Positions 1 through 8,238 of a stretch of 64,000 nucleotides of DNA are shown here, one piece after another (positions within the stretch are counted from its first letter, which is position 1; every line of letters starts with the position of its first letter). Source of the DNA: Demequina rhizosphaerae (GTDB lineage Bacteria; Actinomycetota; Actinomycetes; Actinomycetales; Demequinaceae); the NCBI RefSeq assembly GCF_000971255.1, contig NZ_BBMC01000008.1:62001-126000 (forward strand). Reading direction: 5' to 3'. Under the pieces are notes generated by a model. It saw only the letters and a program-made list of their open reading frames with translations. It was not told where the DNA came from and did no database searches. The position numbers were made by a program, and so were the translations under genes.

Positions 1-60
1 TACCTCGCGTGGCTGCGCGACCAGGCGCGACGCAAGCGCCAGAGCGGCGAGGGCCGCTAG
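1..60 (+). CDS. C-terminal end of an unidentified protein (partial)
   Basis: The first codon of the window is in frame with a reading frame that ends at a TAG at 58-60, giving a last stretch YLAWLRDQARRKRQSGEGR. The basic, charged tail could be the cytosolic end of a membrane or nucleic-acid-binding protein, but nothing identifies the family. The gene begins outside the window. It converges on the GH3 gene, with repeat copy 1 between the two ends. Calling it coding rests only on the open frame and the G+C-rich third positions. Confidence 0.5.
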   Translation, partial: YLAWLRDQARRKRQSGEGR

Positions 61-73
61 CCCGCCGGCGCGT

Positions 74-180
74 GTCGATTCCCAATGACGGATGGGACGC
101 CTGTCGTCTCGCGTGATGGCTGAGGCTGCCCCAGCCATCACGCGGTGAGACCGCAGTCACAAGTGTCATTGGGAATCGAC
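74..180. repeat. 107-bp intergenic repeat with terminal inverted repeats, copy 1
   Basis: The element is bounded by a perfect 16-bp inverted repeat, GTCGATTCCCAATGAC at 74-89 and its complement at 165-180. Inside is a second perfect 13-bp inverted repeat, CGCGTGATGGCTG at 110-122 and CAGCCATCACGCG at 132-144. Related copies lie at 7000-7106 and 34202-34307. It sits between two convergent genes. It may be a non-autonomous mobile element or a structured transcript end. No target-site duplication is obvious. Confidence 0.85.
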
Positions 181-207
181 TGACGGGAATCGTCCGACGC
201 CGCCCGG

Positions 208-2517
208 TCAGCTCACCTCGACGCGGACCCTCCGGGCGCTCTCGCGTCCCACGGGGCAGCGCTCGCCCGTGAGCGAGGCGACCGCCTCGGCCTCGCGGCG
301 GACCGGCGTGCCGGCCCACAGCTCGACCTCGCCCGGCTCGACCGCGCGCACGAGGTCCCGACCGGAGAACGCGAGCCGCGCCGCGGGGATGTCGAGCGTG
401 ACGCGCCTGGCCTCGCCCGCGCGCAGCGGCACCCGCGCAAAGCCGACGAGCTGCGCGACCGGCCGCGTGAGCGACGCCCGCCGCTGGTGCGCGTAGACCT
501 GCACCACCTCGTCGCCGTCGCGCGCGCCGGTGTTGCGCACGGTCACGGACACGCGCATCGTCCCGTCGGTCGGGGCGTCCTCCGCCGCGAGGCCCTCGTA
601 CGCGAAGGACGTGTACGACAGCCCCTCGCCGAACGTCAGCGGCGGCGTGGACGACAGGTTGGTGACGTCGGTGTCGCCGCCGAGCCGCGGGTGGAGGTAG
701 CTGTACGGCTGCGCGCCGGTGTCCCGCGGGATGCTCACCGGCAGGCGGCCCGAGGGGTTGACCCGGCCGGACAGCACGCCCGCGATCGCGCGCGCGCCCT
801 CCTCACCCGGGAAGAACGCCTGCACCACCGCGGCGCAGCGCTCGAGCGCCCATCCGATCGCGTACGGGCGGCCCGTGACGAGCACGAGCACCACCGGCGT
901 GCCGGTCGCGAGCAGCTCCTCGACGAGCTCGCGCTGGACGCCGGGCAGCTCGAGGGAGTCGGTGTCGCAGCCCTCGCCCGAGGTGCCGCGGCCGAAGAGC
1001 CCCGCCTGGTCGCCGACGACCACGACGGCGACGTCGGCCGCGCGGGCCGCCTCGACTGCCTCGGCGAAGCCCTCGCGCGAGCCGCCCTGCACGTCGCACC
1101 CGCGTGCCGACAGGACGGGCCCGAGCTCGTCGCGCACGGCGTCGAGCACGGTGGGCACGTCGAGGCCGAGCTCGGTGCCGGGCCGCTTGTCGAGCACGTG
1201 GTTGGCGAACGAGTAGCACCCGAACATCGCCGCGTACCGGTCCGCGTTGGGGCCGATGACGGCCACGCGCGGCGCACCCGGCGCGCCCGCCGCGTCCGGC
1301 GCGCCCGCCGCATCGTCCCCGGCCGGTGCACCCAGGGGGAGCGTGCCGTCGTTGGCGAGCAGGACGATGCCGCGCTCGGCGAGCAGCCGGGCCACCTCGC
1401 GGTGCTCGGGACCGTCGAGGTCGACGCCCGCGGGCGGCTCGCCGGAGAAGTCCGCGTCGAGCAGGCCGAGCGACTCCTTCTGCGCGAGGATCCGCGCGAC
1501 CGCGGTGTCGACGAGGTGCTCGGGCACCCGCCCGGACCGCACGGCGGCCGCGAGCGGCGCGAGGTAGGCGTCGCCGGTGGGGAGCTCGACGTCGACGCCG
1601 GCCTCGAGCGCGAGCGCCGCGGCCTCGGACAGGTCCGCCGCCACGCCGTGGAGCAGGTGGAGGAAGGCGATGCCGAAGTAGTCGGCGACCACGACGCCGT
1701 CGAAGCCCCACTCGTCGCGCAGGACGCCCGTGAGGAGCGAGCCGTCGGCGGCCGTGGGGACCCCGTCGATCTCGGTGTAGGCGTGCATGACGGAGCGGAC
1801 GCCGCCGTCGACGACGGCCATCTCGAACGGCACCATCATGACGTCGCGCAGCTCGCGCGGGCCGATCGAGACGGGCCCGAAGTTGCGTCCCGAGCGCGAG
1901 GCCGAGTAGCCGACGAAGTGCTTGAGGGTCGCGTGCACGCCCTCGGACTGGACGCCCTCGACGTAGGACGTGCCGATCTCGCCGACGAGGTACGGATCCT
2001 CGCCGATGCACTCCTCGACGCGCCCCCAGCGGGGGTCGCGCACGACGTCGAGCACCGGCGCGAGGCCCTGGTGGATGCCCAGCGCGCGGCAGTCGCGGCC
2101 GATGAGCGCGCCCATGCGCGCCACCAGCTCCGGGTCGAATGCGGCGCCCCACGTGAGCGGGCCGGGATACGTCGCGGCCTTCCACGCCGACAGCCCCGTG
2201 AGGATCTCCTCGTGGACGATCGCGGGGATGCCCAGCCGCGTCCCGGTCACGAGCGCGCGCTGGCGCTCCCACAGGACCCGGGCCCGCGCATCGGCGTCCA
2301 CGGGGGTGGTGCCGTAGATGCGGGTGAAGTGGCCGATGCCGTGCCGCGTCGCATCGTCCAGGCCGCCGGTGACGGAGACCTCGCCCTGGAGCGGGGCGAC
2401 GACGTCGCCCTTCTCGTCCTCCCAGAAGCCGGTGATCTGCGCGAGCTTCTCCTCGAGCGTCATCTCCGCGACGAGGGAGGCCACGCGGGTGCTCACCGCG
2501 ACGTCGACCGCGGTCAT
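208..2517 (-). CDS. Glycoside hydrolase family 3 (beta-glucosidase/beta-xylosidase type)
   Basis: A 769-residue GH3 enzyme that would remove beta-linked sugars from the non-reducing end of oligosaccharides. No signal peptide is visible, so it probably acts on imported sugar in the cytoplasm. The GH3 N-terminal barrel contains KHFVGY (the conserved KHF segment) and a nucleophile region VVVADYFGIAFL, the variant seen in xylosidase-like members rather than the common SDW. The C-terminal domain and a fibronectin-III-like domain (DEVVQVYAH onward) follow. The ATG at 2515-2517 overlaps the stop of the upstream permease gene (ATGA), so translation is coupled. It is the last gene of the binding protein-permease-permease-hydrolase operon. 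The exact substrate (glucoside or xyloside) cannot be read from the sequence. Confidence 0.9.
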   Translation of the reverse strand: MTAVDVAVSTRVASLVAEMTLEEKLAQITGFWEDEKGDVVAPLQGEVSVTGGLDDATRHGIGHFTRIYGTTPVDADARARVLWERQRALVTGTRLGIPAIVHEEILTGLSAWKAATYPGPLTWGAAFDPELVARMGALIGRDCRALGIHQGLAPVLDVVRDPRWGRVEECIGEDPYLVGEIGTSYVEGVQSEGVHATLKHFVGYSASRSGRNFGPVSIGPRELRDVMMVPFEMAVVDGGVRSVMHAYTEIDGVPTAADGSLLTGVLRDEWGFDGVVVADYFGIAFLHLLHGVAADLSEAAALALEAGVDVELPTGDAYLAPLAAAVRSGRVPEHLVDTAVARILAQKESLGLLDADFSGEPPAGVDLDGPEHREVARLLAERGIVLLANDGTLPLGAPAGDDAAGAPDAAGAPGAPRVAVIGPNADRYAAMFGCYSFANHVLDKRPGTELGLDVPTVLDAVRDELGPVLSARGCDVQGGSREGFAEAVEAARAADVAVVVVGDQAGLFGRGTSGEGCDTDSLELPGVQRELVEELLATGTPVVLVLVTGRPYAIGWALERCAAVVQAFFPGEEGARAIAGVLSGRVNPSGRLPVSIPRDTGAQPYSYLHPRLGGDTDVTNLSSTPPLTFGEGLSYTSFAYEGLAAEDAPTDGTMRVSVTVRNTGARDGDEVVQVYAHQRRASLTRPVAQLVGFARVPLRAGEARRVTLDIPAARLAFSGRDLVRAVEPGEVELWAGTPVRREAEAVASLTGERCPVGRESARRVRVEVS

Positions 2518-3401
2518 CCCTTCACCGCCCCGGTGAGGCCGTCGACGATGCGCCGCTCCATCAGCAGGAAGAACGCGAGCGCCGGCAGCATCGCGAGCGA
2601 CGTGTAGGCCATGATCATCGTGGTCGCGGCGGAGTGCTGGCCCTGGAACGTGGTGACGCCGAGCGGCAGGGTCATGCCGGTCGGGTCGCCCGTGAGCAGC
2701 AGCAGGGGCAGCAGGTAGGCGTTCCACGAGCCGATGAACGCGAGCACGCCCACCGTCACCATGGCCGGCCGGGCGAGCGGCAGCAGCATGCGCCAGAAGA
2801 AGCCGATGCGCGAGATGCCGTCCATGAAGGACGCCTCCTCGAGCTCCTTGGGCAGGGCCGCGAGGAACGGCCGCAGGATGATGATCGTGACCGGCAGGCC
2901 GAACGCGATCTGCGGGATCACGAGGCCCCACAGGCCCGAGATGCCCATGTCGCGCAGCAGCAGGTACAGCGGCAGCACCGCGACTGTGAGGGGGAACATC
3001 AGGCCGGTGGTGAAGATGACGAACACGAGCTCGCGGCCCTTGAACGAGTACCGCGCGAGCGGGTACGCCGCCATCGTGCCGAACAGCACCACGCCCGCGG
3101 TCGTCGCGACCGCCACCAGCGTCGAGTTGAGCAGCTGGCGCCAGAACAGCGGCTTGGACAGGATGTCCCAGTAGTTCTGCCACATGAACGGGTCGGGGAA
3201 GCCGGTCGGGTTCGCGGCGAGGTCGCCCTGGGTGCGGAAGCCGCCGAGGATCAGGTAGAGGATCGGGCCGAGCGTCAGGCCCACGCCCACGAGGGCGATG
3301 CCCACGGCCACGTACGTCGAGCCCTCGGGGATGAGGCCCTTGCGGCGGCGGCCGTCGGCGGACGATGCGGCGGTCGAGCGGGCAGCAGTGTCGACGGACA
3401 T
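2514..3401 (-). CDS. Carbohydrate ABC transporter permease, MalG-type
   Basis: A 295-residue inner-membrane permease, the second of two in the cluster. It has about six hydrophobic segments and the EAA loop of ABC permeases (EEASFMDGISRIGFFWRMLLP, whose conserved G contacts the ATPase). The family is the MalG/GanQ group that imports oligosaccharides with a binding protein and a shared MsiK-type ATPase. No ATPase gene lies in this operon, as is usual in actinobacteria. ATG 3399-3401 was chosen because an AGG-type ribosome binding site precedes it by about eight bases. The upstream permease stop is only 5 bp away. An iterated-motif copy (GGACGATGCGG) lies in its N-terminal linker codons. Confidence 0.9.
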   Translation of the reverse strand: MSVDTAARSTAASSADGRRRKGLIPEGSTYVAVGIALVGVGLTLGPILYLILGGFRTQGDLAANPTGFPDPFMWQNYWDILSKPLFWRQLLNSTLVAVATTAGVVLFGTMAAYPLARYSFKGRELVFVIFTTGLMFPLTVAVLPLYLLLRDMGISGLWGLVIPQIAFGLPVTIIILRPFLAALPKELEEASFMDGISRIGFFWRMLLPLARPAMVTVGVLAFIGSWNAYLLPLLLLTGDPTGMTLPLGVTTFQGQHSAATTMIMAYTSLAMLPALAFFLLMERRIVDGLTGAVKG

Positions 3402-3406
3402 CGTCG

Positions 3407-4456
3407 TCACCTGGCCTTTCGGGGGTGGGCGTTGTCGCGGCGCAGGATGGTCGCCATGTAGGCGAGCGCGATGACGAACGACAGGAAGAACATGATGACC
3501 GCGATCGCGGAGCCGTAGCCCCAGTCCGACCGGAAGAAGCCGATCTCCATCATGTAGCTCGCGATGGTCGAGTACTGGCCCGCGGTGCCGCCGCGGTTGA
3601 GCACCCACACCATGTCGAACAGCTGGATCGAGCCGATGATCGACAGGAACGCCCAGATGCGGATGGTGGGACCGATGAGCGGGATGTTGATCCGCCACTG
3701 GATCTGCCACCAGCTCGCGCCGTCGATGGCCGCGGCCTCCTGGAGGTCCTCGCTCACGCCCGACAGGCCGGCGAGGAACAGGATGATGGCGAGCCCCACG
3801 TACTTCCACGTGATGATGAAGAACACGGTCCAGAAGCCCCACGTGGGGTCCTCGAACCAGCCGCCGTTCGGCATGTCGAGGCCGATGCCGCGCATGAGCT
3901 GGGTCGCGATGCCGTTGGGGTCGAAGATGATGAGCCACATCGTTCCGGCGATGACCTCGCTCAGCACGTAGGGGGCGAAGATCACCACCCGCGTGAAGGC
4001 GCGTCCGCGGAACCTGCGGTTGAGGGTGAGCGCGACCGCCAACGCGATCGGCAGCTGCACCGCCATCGACAGGAAGATGATCGCGAAGTTGTGGCTGAGG
4101 GCCTCCCAGAAGGGCTGGGAGTAGGCCGTGGTGAAGGCCTGCTGGGTGGCGGGGTCGGTGCCGCCGAACAGCGCCCGCGCGTAGTTCTCGAGGCCGATGA
4201 ACTCGGCGTCGGAGAACTGCGAGACGCCGTTCCACTTGTAGAGGCTGAACCGGGCCGCCGAGACGACCGGGTAGACGACGAATGTGAGGAACAGCACCAT
4301 CGCCGGACCCACGAAGAGGGCGATCTCCGCCCACTTGCGGGCCGTCGCGCGGCGGGTGTGCTCGGATGCAGGGGTCACCGGGCGGGACCCCGCCGCCGAC
4401 GCTTCCGCGTCGACGGCGGGGGCCGCGCTGCGACCCGAGGCCTCCAGTGCGGTCAC
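3407..4456 (-). CDS. Carbohydrate ABC transporter permease, MalF/UgpA-type
   Basis: A 349-residue membrane protein with a cytosolic N-terminal tail of about 45 residues followed by six predicted membrane segments (first AEIALFVGPAMVLFLTFVVY). The EAA motif is near the C-terminal third (DLQEAAAIDGASWWQIQWRINIP). It pairs with the MalG-type permease to form the sugar channel. The GTG at 4454-4456 is the likely start because GAGG lies nine bases upstream and no better start follows before the first membrane segment. The gene is 35 bp downstream of the binding-protein gene and 5 bp upstream of the second permease, so all are one transcript. Confidence 0.9.
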   Translation of the reverse strand: MTALEASGRSAAPAVDAEASAAGSRPVTPASEHTRRATARKWAEIALFVGPAMVLFLTFVVYPVVSAARFSLYKWNGVSQFSDAEFIGLENYARALFGGTDPATQQAFTTAYSQPFWEALSHNFAIIFLSMAVQLPIALAVALTLNRRFRGRAFTRVVIFAPYVLSEVIAGTMWLIIFDPNGIATQLMRGIGLDMPNGGWFEDPTWGFWTVFFIITWKYVGLAIILFLAGLSGVSEDLQEAAAIDGASWWQIQWRINIPLIGPTIRIWAFLSIIGSIQLFDMVWVLNRGGTAGQYSTIASYMMEIGFFRSDWGYGSAIAVIMFFLSFVIALAYMATILRRDNAHPRKAR

Positions 4457-4491
4457 CAGGGAGCCTCGCTTTCTAGTCGCAGTGGTGGGGG

Positions 4492-5841
4492 TCAGGAGGT
4501 CGCCGCGGCGGCGACCATCATGTCGACGACACCCTGGGCGTCGCCCGTGCCGTTGAAGATGTTGACGATGCCGTCGTTCATGGCGCCGCCGACGTTGGGC
4601 CCGAGCAGGGTGTCCATCCAGAGCTGGACGTAGGCCGCGCTCGAGGTGGTCTGCGCGATCTCCTGCAGGACCGGGTCCGTGACCGCGTCCGACGCCGCCG
4701 GGGCGACCGGCAGGCCGCCGACGGCCTCGGCGTAGCCGCGCTGGACGTCGTCGCTCACGATGTACGCGAGGAAGTCCGCGCACTCGGCCGGGGCGTCCAC
4801 GTAGCAGGAGAAGCCGTCGCCGCCGCCCATCGCCGCGGACGGGTCGCCCGCGCCGCCGTCGGTGGCGGGCATCGGGAACCAGTCGAGGTCGTCGTGCAGG
4901 GCCGCGATCGCCTCGTCCGAGCCGTCCGTGAAGCCCTCGTAGACGAAGTAGTTCCACTGGCCCATGAGCTCCATCGCCGCGTTGCCGTTCGCGACCATGC
5001 CCGCGGACGAGGTCGCGCCGGTCTGCGCGACGGTCGACGTGAACTGGGGCTGGAACGGCTCGGTGCCGAGGAAGTCCTCCAGCTGCGTGCCGGCGTCGAG
5101 CCAGCACGGGTCGGAGAAGTCGAGGCTCGTGCCGGCGCTCGCGACCACGTCCTGCGAGCAGGAGCGGAGCGCGAAGTTGTACCACCAGTGCGCCGCGGGC
5201 CAGCCGTCCGAGGCGCCCACGGCGATCGGCACGATGCCGGCGTCCTTGAGCTTCTGGACCGCGTCGTCGAGCTCCGCCATCGTGGTGGGCTCCGCGGTGA
5301 TGCCCGCCTCCTCGAAGAGGGAGGGGCGGTACCAGATGCCCTCGACCGCGAACTGGAACGGCAGGCCGTAGGTGACGCCGTCCACCTGCCACGGGGCGAC
5401 GCCGCCGCCGAGGCGGCCGATGTCGTCCGCGAGCACGTCGGACAGGTCCATGAGGTAGCCGGCCTCCGCCTGCGCCGCCATCTCGCCGCCGCCCCACTGC
5501 TGGAACAGGTCGGGCGCGTCGCCCGACTGCAGCGCGGTGGGGATGCGCGTGCGCTGGAGGTCCTCGTTCTGGATCTGCTCGATCTCGATCGTCACGTTGG
5601 GGTGGTCCGCCATGTAGTCGGCCGCGACCGTGTCCCAGTAGTCACCGAGCGAGTTCTCGCCGGTGTCGCCCGCCACTCCGTTGTGCCACCACGTGAGGGT
5701 GACAGGGGCGTCGCCCGATCCGCCGTCGGTGGCGTCGGCAGAGCTGCCGTCCTCCCCCGCCTCGGTCGAGCTGCACGCCGCCAGCAGCGCCATGGATGCT
5801 GCGATCGCCGCTCCCGCAGCGGCTCGTCGCATGTTCGCCAT
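4492..5841 (-). CDS. Extracellular sugar-binding lipoprotein of an ABC transporter
   Basis: A 449-residue family 1 solute-binding protein that captures the sugar outside the membrane. The N-terminus is a lipoprotein signal (MANMRRAAAGAAIAASMALL then LAACSS), with Cys as the lipidated residue, followed by an acidic Ser/Gly linker. The mature part starts with VTLTWWHNG, typical of the family. The ATG at 5839-5841 is preceded by AAAGGGGA at a good distance, so the upstream ATG seven codons earlier is less likely. It is the first gene of the sugar operon. The palindromic LacI-type operator 70 bp upstream implies induction by the transported sugar. Confidence 0.92.
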   Translation of the reverse strand: MANMRRAAAGAAIAASMALLAACSSTEAGEDGSSADATDGGSGDAPVTLTWWHNGVAGDTGENSLGDYWDTVAADYMADHPNVTIEIEQIQNEDLQRTRIPTALQSGDAPDLFQQWGGGEMAAQAEAGYLMDLSDVLADDIGRLGGGVAPWQVDGVTYGLPFQFAVEGIWYRPSLFEEAGITAEPTTMAELDDAVQKLKDAGIVPIAVGASDGWPAAHWWYNFALRSCSQDVVASAGTSLDFSDPCWLDAGTQLEDFLGTEPFQPQFTSTVAQTGATSSAGMVANGNAAMELMGQWNYFVYEGFTDGSDEAIAALHDDLDWFPMPATDGGAGDPSAAMGGGDGFSCYVDAPAECADFLAYIVSDDVQRGYAEAVGGLPVAPAASDAVTDPVLQEIAQTTSSAAYVQLWMDTLLGPNVGGAMNDGIVNIFNGTGDAQGVVDMMVAAAATS

Positions 5842-5912
5842 GATGTCCCCTTTCGTCTCCATTGACTCAGGCCGAACAGTGGCGAGTCTGGCACCGCGTC
5901 GCGACTTTCGTC

Positions 5913-5932
5913 AAACGTTATCGATAACGTTT
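5913..5932. promoter_or_regulatory. Palindromic LacI-family operator
   Basis: A perfect 20-bp palindrome, AAACGTTATCGATAACGTTT, stands in the divergent gap between the binding-protein gene and lacI. Central-CG palindromes of this type are the usual operators of LacI-family regulators. Its position would allow control of both the sugar operon and the regulator itself. Confidence 0.85.
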
Positions 5933-5977
5933 TCGCAACGGGGGATCAGGCACTCTGTGGCAACGGGCGCGGGCCGA

Positions 5978-5983
5978 TAGCAT
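5978..5983 (+). promoter_or_regulatory. -10 hexamer of a leaderless lacI promoter
   Basis: TAGCAT is followed by exactly six bases and then the ATG of the LacI gene, and no ribosome binding site is present. Transcription would start at or next to the A of the start codon. The -35 region is weak. Confidence 0.5.
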
Positions 5984-5989
5984 GCGGGC

Positions 5990-6982
5990 ATGGAACCGGT
6001 CGCCCGCGTGAAGCTCGCCGACGTGGCCCGCATGGCGGGCGTATCGGTCGCCACCGTGTCCAAGGTGGTCAACGGCCGCTACGGCGTCTCGAAGGACACC
6101 ATCGCCAAGGTGCAGCGCGTCATCGACGAGCTCGGCTACGCCGGCAACCTCTCCGCCGCGGCGCTGCGCGGGCAGAAGACCAACGTGCTCGGGATCCTCG
6201 TCGCGGGCTTCGAGCCGTTCTCCGCGGAGCTCATGAAGGGCGCCTGGACGGGCGCCGAGGGCAGCGGCTTCGAGCTGCTCGCCCACTCCGGCGGCCACGG
6301 CCACGGCTGGGAGCGGCGCTCGCTCGCGCGGCTCGCCGGCACCCTCATCGACGGCGCGATCCTCGTCACCCCCACCGTGCTCAACACGGAGACCGGCGTG
6401 CCCGTCATCGCGATCGACCCCCACTACGGCCCGTCCTCGCTGCCCACGGTCGACTCCGACAACTACGGCGGCGCGCGGGCCGCGACGGACCACCTGCTGG
6501 GCCTCGGCCACCGCCGCATCGGCTTCCTGGGCGGACGCCGCGACCTCGACTCGGGCCGGCGCCGCGAGGACGGCTTCCGCGACGCGATGGGCGCCGCGGG
6601 CGTCGACGTCGACGAGGACCTCGTGGTCGAGACGAGCTACGAGCCGGAGCTGGCGGCCGCCGCCGCCGAGTCCATGCTCAGCCTGCCGGAGCCGCCGACC
6701 GCGATCTTCGCGGCGAACGACACCACGGCCCTCGCGGTCATGGACGTCGCCGCCGACATGGGCGTCGCGGTGCCGCACGAGCTGTCGATCGTGGGCTTCG
6801 ACGACATCCCCGAGGCCGCCGGCGCGGAGGTGCCGCTCACCACCGTCCGTCAGCCGCTGCAGGCGATGGGCGCCGAGGCGATGGAGATGCTCCTGCTGCT
6901 GGTCCGCGGCGAGGAGTGCGAGCAGCACGTGCGCATGGACACGACGCTCATCGTGCGCGAGTCGACGGCCCCGCCGCGCTGA
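5990..6982 (+). CDS. LacI-family transcriptional regulator
   Basis: A 330-residue repressor. The N-terminal HTH (KLADVARMAGVSVATVSKVVNGRYGVSKDT) has the LacI recognition helix and hinge; the rest is a periplasmic-binding-like effector domain (LGILVAG to the C-terminus, with LSIVGFDDIPEA). It is divergent from the sugar operon and shares the gap with the 20-bp palindrome, so it most likely represses that operon until the sugar appears. No ribosome binding site precedes the ATG, and a -10 hexamer lies six bases upstream, suggesting a leaderless transcript. The downstream convergent gap is occupied by repeat copy 2. Confidence 0.92.
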   Translation: MEPVARVKLADVARMAGVSVATVSKVVNGRYGVSKDTIAKVQRVIDELGYAGNLSAAALRGQKTNVLGILVAGFEPFSAELMKGAWTGAEGSGFELLAHSGGHGHGWERRSLARLAGTLIDGAILVTPTVLNTETGVPVIAIDPHYGPSSLPTVDSDNYGGARAATDHLLGLGHRRIGFLGGRRDLDSGRRREDGFRDAMGAAGVDVDEDLVVETSYEPELAAAAAESMLSLPEPPTAIFAANDTTALAVMDVAADMGVAVPHELSIVGFDDIPEAAGAEVPLTTVRQPLQAMGAEAMEMLLLLVRGEECEQHVRMDTTLIVRESTAPPR

Positions 6983-6999
6983 TCCCGGTCGCGCCCCGC

Positions 7000-7106
7000 G
7001 CCGACTTCCAATGACAGATGGGACGAGGGTGATGCCGCGTGAAGGCTGGGTCAGCCCCAACCTTCACGCGAGAAGACTCCAGCCACAAACGTCATTGGGA
7101 GTCAAC
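7000..7106. repeat. 107-bp intergenic repeat with terminal inverted repeats, copy 2
   Basis: Same element as at 74-180, also 107 bp. The ends are GCCGACTTCCAATGAC (7000-7015) and GTCATTGGGAGTCAAC (7091-7106). The inner arms are CGCGTGAAGGCTGG and CCAACCTTCACGCG, so the T/A pair of copy 1 has become A/T on opposite arms, a compensatory change. One arm has an additional mismatch. The right end overlaps the stop codon of the convergent glycosyltransferase gene. Confidence 0.85.
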
Positions 7107-8238
7107 GGGCGGCGTAGAGCTCCAGCACCTGGGCGCCCACCGTCTCGACGTCGAACCGTCGCACCCGCTCGGCCTGCTCCGCGTGCAGCTCGGCCCGCAG
7201 GTCCGCGTCCGCGATGAGCCGCTCGAGCGTCGCCGCGAAGGCCTCGGCGTCGCGCGCGTCGACGGAGACCCGCGCATCGTCCCCGATCACGGAGAGGTAG
7301 CCCGGGTTGGCCCCCGCGAGCACCATGCCCGTGCCGCGGCCGGCCTGCGCCGCCATCGCCTCGACCAGCACGATCCCGAAGCTCTCGCCGCCGGTCGCGG
7401 GGAACACCGCGATGTCGGCGTCGGCGTAGAACGCGGCCTTGTCCTCCTCGGCGACGAAGCCGGGCAGCGACACGCGCCCCAGCGCGCTCACCTCGATCGC
7501 GGCCTCGAGAGCGCCCAGCAGCGGCCCCCTGCCGCCGATGCGCACGTCGATCCGGTCCTGCACCGCGACGGGCAGCGCGTCGAGGGCGTGCACCAGCTCG
7601 AGCACGCCCTTGCGCTCGACCAGCCGGCCGAGGAACGCGACGACCAGCCGGCCGTCCTCCCCCGGCACGCGCTCCGCCGCGGCGGCCGCCGCCCCGAAGC
7701 CGGTCACGTCCACGGGGCACGGGATCACCCGCGCGGCGATCCCGAAGGCCGAGGCCGCGAACTCCGCGGCCGGCGCGGACACCGCGCAGAAGGCGTCGAA
7801 TCGGCGCAGGTTGCGCCGCAGCACCCGCCCGAGCAGGTGCGTCCCCCACGAGGACACGGCCCCGTCGGGGAGGATGTGGAAGGTCCCGACGATCCGCACG
7901 TCGTCGCCGAACAGCCGCCGCGCCTCGTCCACCACGCGCGCCGCGAACAGCGGCGAGTGCGGGGTCTGGACGTGGATGACGTCGTAGCGCTCGGCCTCGA
8001 GCACCTCACGGATCCCGCGGCGGGATGCGGGCAGCGGGATGCGCAGCCCGTTGCCGTTGAACGTCACCCCGACGTTGCTGGCGAGCGAGTGCACGGTCAC
8101 GTCGGTGCGCTCCGCGGACGAGCTCAGGTAGTGCACCTCGTGCCCGGCGCGCGCCAGGAAGCCGCCCAGGGTGAGGACGTACTGCTGGACCCCGTCGGTC
8201 CGGTCGATGCTGTCGTCGAGGACCAGCGCGATCTTCAC
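7102..8238 (-). CDS. GT4-family glycosyltransferase
   Basis: A 378-residue GT-B fold glycosyltransferase. The N-terminal half starts with MKIALVLDDSIDRTDGVQQY and carries HVQTPHSP. The C-terminal nucleotide-sugar domain has the E-x7-E motif (GGESFGIVLVEAM). The general layout resembles PimA-like enzymes that transfer mannose or glucose to membrane lipids, but the acceptor cannot be inferred. The GTG start (8236-8238) directly follows the stop of ccsB with no gap, so it is the last gene of the cytochrome c operon. Its stop codon is formed within the right arm of repeat copy 2, so the element's insertion or decay may have set the C-terminus. Confidence 0.88.
   Translation of the reverse strand: MKIALVLDDSIDRTDGVQQYVLTLGGFLARAGHEVHYLSSSAERTDVTVHSLASNVGVTFNGNGLRIPLPASRRGIREVLEAERYDVIHVQTPHSPLFAARVVDEARRLFGDDVRIVGTFHILPDGAVSSWGTHLLGRVLRRNLRRFDAFCAVSAPAAEFAASAFGIAARVIPCPVDVTGFGAAAAAAERVPGEDGRLVVAFLGRLVERKGVLELVHALDALPVAVQDRIDVRIGGRGPLLGALEAAIEVSALGRVSLPGFVAEEDKAAFYADADIAVFPATGGESFGIVLVEAMAAQAGRGTGMVLAGANPGYLSVIGDDARVSVDARDAEAFAATLERLIADADLRAELHAEQAERVRRFDVETVGAQVLELYAAR

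Noticed and set aside
74-180. An insertion sequence or tRNA-like gene at the repeat
   Set aside because: No open frame for a transposase fits in 107 bp, no target duplication is visible, and no clover-leaf can be drawn.
487-2607. Long plus-strand frames opposite GH3, ResB, NrdA and DnaK
   Set aside because: They are Arg/His/Ala-rich shadows produced by G+C-biased third positions, with no ribosome binding site or recognisable domain.
208-3183. A continuous 991-residue reading frame including the GH3 gene
   Set aside because: The part upstream of 2517 is out of frame with the MalG-type permease, which has membrane helices and an EAA motif. The GH3 gene has its own start in an ATGA overlap. 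Long antisense and shifted frames are common at this G+C content.
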